From assembly GCF_040869045.1 (NCBI RefSeq), contig NC_090320.1:239878978-239942977 (forward strand): 64,000 nucleotides of DNA, read 5' to 3'. The notes below the pieces were generated by a model. That model was given only the letters and a program-made list of their open reading frames with translations. It ran no database searches and was not told the DNA's origin. A program made the translations under genes and the position numbers. Position 1 is the stretch's first letter, and the number at the start of each line of letters is the position of its first letter. Shown piece after piece: positions 62,522-64,000 of the stretch. The stretch comes from Eurosta solidaginis. Lineage: Eukaryota; Arthropoda; Insecta; Diptera; Tephritidae.

Positions 62522-64000
62522 GTGGCTGCCTCCGCTGTCCGAGCGGAGACTCACGTAGGCCGTTGTGGCCCGTTGTGCTACCACGCGGGGGGCCCCTATT
62601 TCCTATTACCCTACTTTCGAAGAAGAGGAGAGTTTAGACCCCAGTGAGGCTAAACCAGCACGTTTGCCTAATGAAACGCAAGATATCGTTTGGGTTTATA
62701 GATTCAAGCTCCGCAAGGCACCCAAAAGAGTGTCTGTGGAGGCATTGGTACCTGGTTTTTGACAGTGCGGGACAGTGGCACAGATAGTGCTCAACGCTTT
62801 CTATCTCCTCCTCGTCCCTACAGCTGCGGCAGAAGTCATTTGTCTGCAGGCCCATATAGGCACCGTGAGTGCCCATGAGACAGTGACCTGTAAGAAGGCC
62901 CACTAGTGGGCTTATAGAGATACGGTTTAATAATATCACCGATCGCGATCTCTTTTCATCCAGCTTAGGCCAGATTTGCTTGGATATACTACATGTAGGT
63001 TCCCTCGCCCATCTGGCGTTTGCCTGATCCGTGAAAAGAGATCGCAGGTGGCATTTGCAAGTGTTTAGAGGAGGGCTGGCCCAATCAGCGGAGGTTGTTG
63101 TTTGCAAGTTGGTGCCTTCCCTAGCTAGCTCATCCGCAGCGCAGTTTCTTGAGATGTCAAAGTGGCCAGGAACCCATATTATGCTTAGGTTGCAATTTTC
63201 AGCTAGTTTGTTGAGGGTTTCTCTGCACTTCAATGCCACTAGTGACGAGGTGTTACTGCATTGCAGGGATTTTATTGCAGCTTGGCTGTCAGAGAAAATT
63301 GAAATAGAATTGGTTACCTGCAGGTTAGCCAGATAGCGGGCTGCTTCCCAGATAGCTATGAGTTCAGCCTGAAAAACACTGCAGTGATCAGGTAGGCGAA
63401 AGCTCTCGCTTAGATTGAGCTTCTCCGAGAATATCCCGCTGCCGACTCTGTTGTTTAGTTTAGAGCCATCTGTAAAAACGGAGATTTCGTGTGATCCCGG
63501 CTCTACGCCGTTTGCCCACTCGTTCCTCTCTGGGATTCTTGTGGAAAATTTGTTGTCCCAGCAAGGGGGCGATGTTGTATGATCCAATTTCAAGAAGGTT
63601 TCAGGGACTTGCTTCAGGATCCGGGTGTGACCAAACCTGCAATCCCTCCAGGGTTCGATAGCGTTGAGCCTCGCCGCGTTGCAGGAGGCACGTTATCTGC
63701 TATATAGATCAGTTGGGAGAAGGAATAATATGGTTTCAAGAGCTTTGGTGGGAGTGGAGGGAAGGGCACCGCTGGTGAGCATTGCCGCCATCCTCTGCAC
63801 TCTCGTTACTTTACTCCTGTTACATTCGATATCGAGTGACGTCCACCATACGGTGACGGCGTAGAAGAGTATGGGTCTCACCACTGCCGTATAGATCCAA
63901 TGGACTATGCGTGGCTGGAGACCCCACCTTTTTCCGATTGCCGACTTACACGCGTAGAGAGCCATTGTGGCTTTCCTGGATCGTTCCTCCACATTTCGCT
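62503..64000 (-). pseudogene. RNase H-bearing LINE 3' part (minus, runs off window)
   Basis: From the right edge, RT thumb sequence (YACKSAIGKRWGLQPRIVHW, 63992-63693) breaks frame and is followed by a 319-residue open frame (63593-62634): VFTDGSKLNNRVGSGIFSEK, CSVFQAELIAIWEAARYL, SIFSDSQAAIKSL and IIWVPGHFDISRNCAADELA are all four RNase H acidic motifs. A C-terminal cluster follows (CRSCRDEEEIESVEHYLCHC). The 3' UTR ends in (TAACC)n at 62503-62521. This is the best preserved of the three relatives. Confidence 0.85.

Overview
This window looks like a repeat-dominated intergenic and intronic stretch from a higher fly, most likely a tephritid fruit fly. That assignment is an inference from the mix of transposon families, the AT-rich background, the fly-type splice sites, and two host genes with insect-like products. 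It is not bacterial: I see no operons, Shine-Dalgarno spacing or CRISPR arrays. Only two pieces look like host genes. One is an intact single-exon serine-protease homologue that has lost its catalytic residues (31958-32728). The other is two exons of a chorein-N lipid-transfer protein of the UHRF1BP1/BLTP3 type (60868-61069 and 61213-61461). Almost everything else is mobile DNA, much of it nested.

Layout. 1-6188: a Ty3/gypsy element on the minus strand with a tRNA-Leu primer site, running off the left edge and split by a short retroposon (S1). 6193-13790: an I-type LINE with ORF1, endonuclease, RT and RNase H, split by a solo LTR and carrying an identical 1,503-bp tandem repeat of its 3' part. 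13800-18000: AT-rich DNA, an S2 SINE relic and two LINE 3' fragments. 18009-20645: an internally deleted CsRn1-type gypsy element with a near-perfect tRNA-Trp primer site. 21060-27988: a third gypsy element, split by a TTAA-flanked DNA transposon (23186-26284) that itself holds a LINE, an LTR, an S2 SINE, an S1 copy and an RTE tail. 28068-30215: 23 tandem copies of a 93-bp satellite. 30819-31500: a second tandem array (about 117 bp).

Right half. 31880-32938: the protease-homologue gene, whose 3' end is followed by a near-perfect 109-bp inverted copy of itself. 33183-40520: small MITEs, S1 and S2 copies, an RTE relic and hAT debris. 40522-42540 and 42590-47352: two long non-coding repeat families (E and F) with hairpin ends. 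F holds a Penelope element, which in turn holds a PIF/Harbinger-like element. 47810-52130: RTE LINE fragments with a solo LTR and a hAT insertion inside. 52370-54963: another E copy with a nested Tc1-like MITE and a 130-bp minisatellite. 57010-60470: a LINE split by a 2.55-kb hAT element with CGCCGCC-rich ends. 60868-64000: BLTP3 exons, then two LINE 3' fragments lying in the following intron.

The window is best read as a record of layered insertions. Target-site duplications, together with empty sites in sister copies, let many of the layers be ordered in time. No operon-like cooperation between genes is present. The most promising biology is the self-complementary 3' end of the protease-homologue gene, which could make a hairpin RNA against that gene or its relatives.
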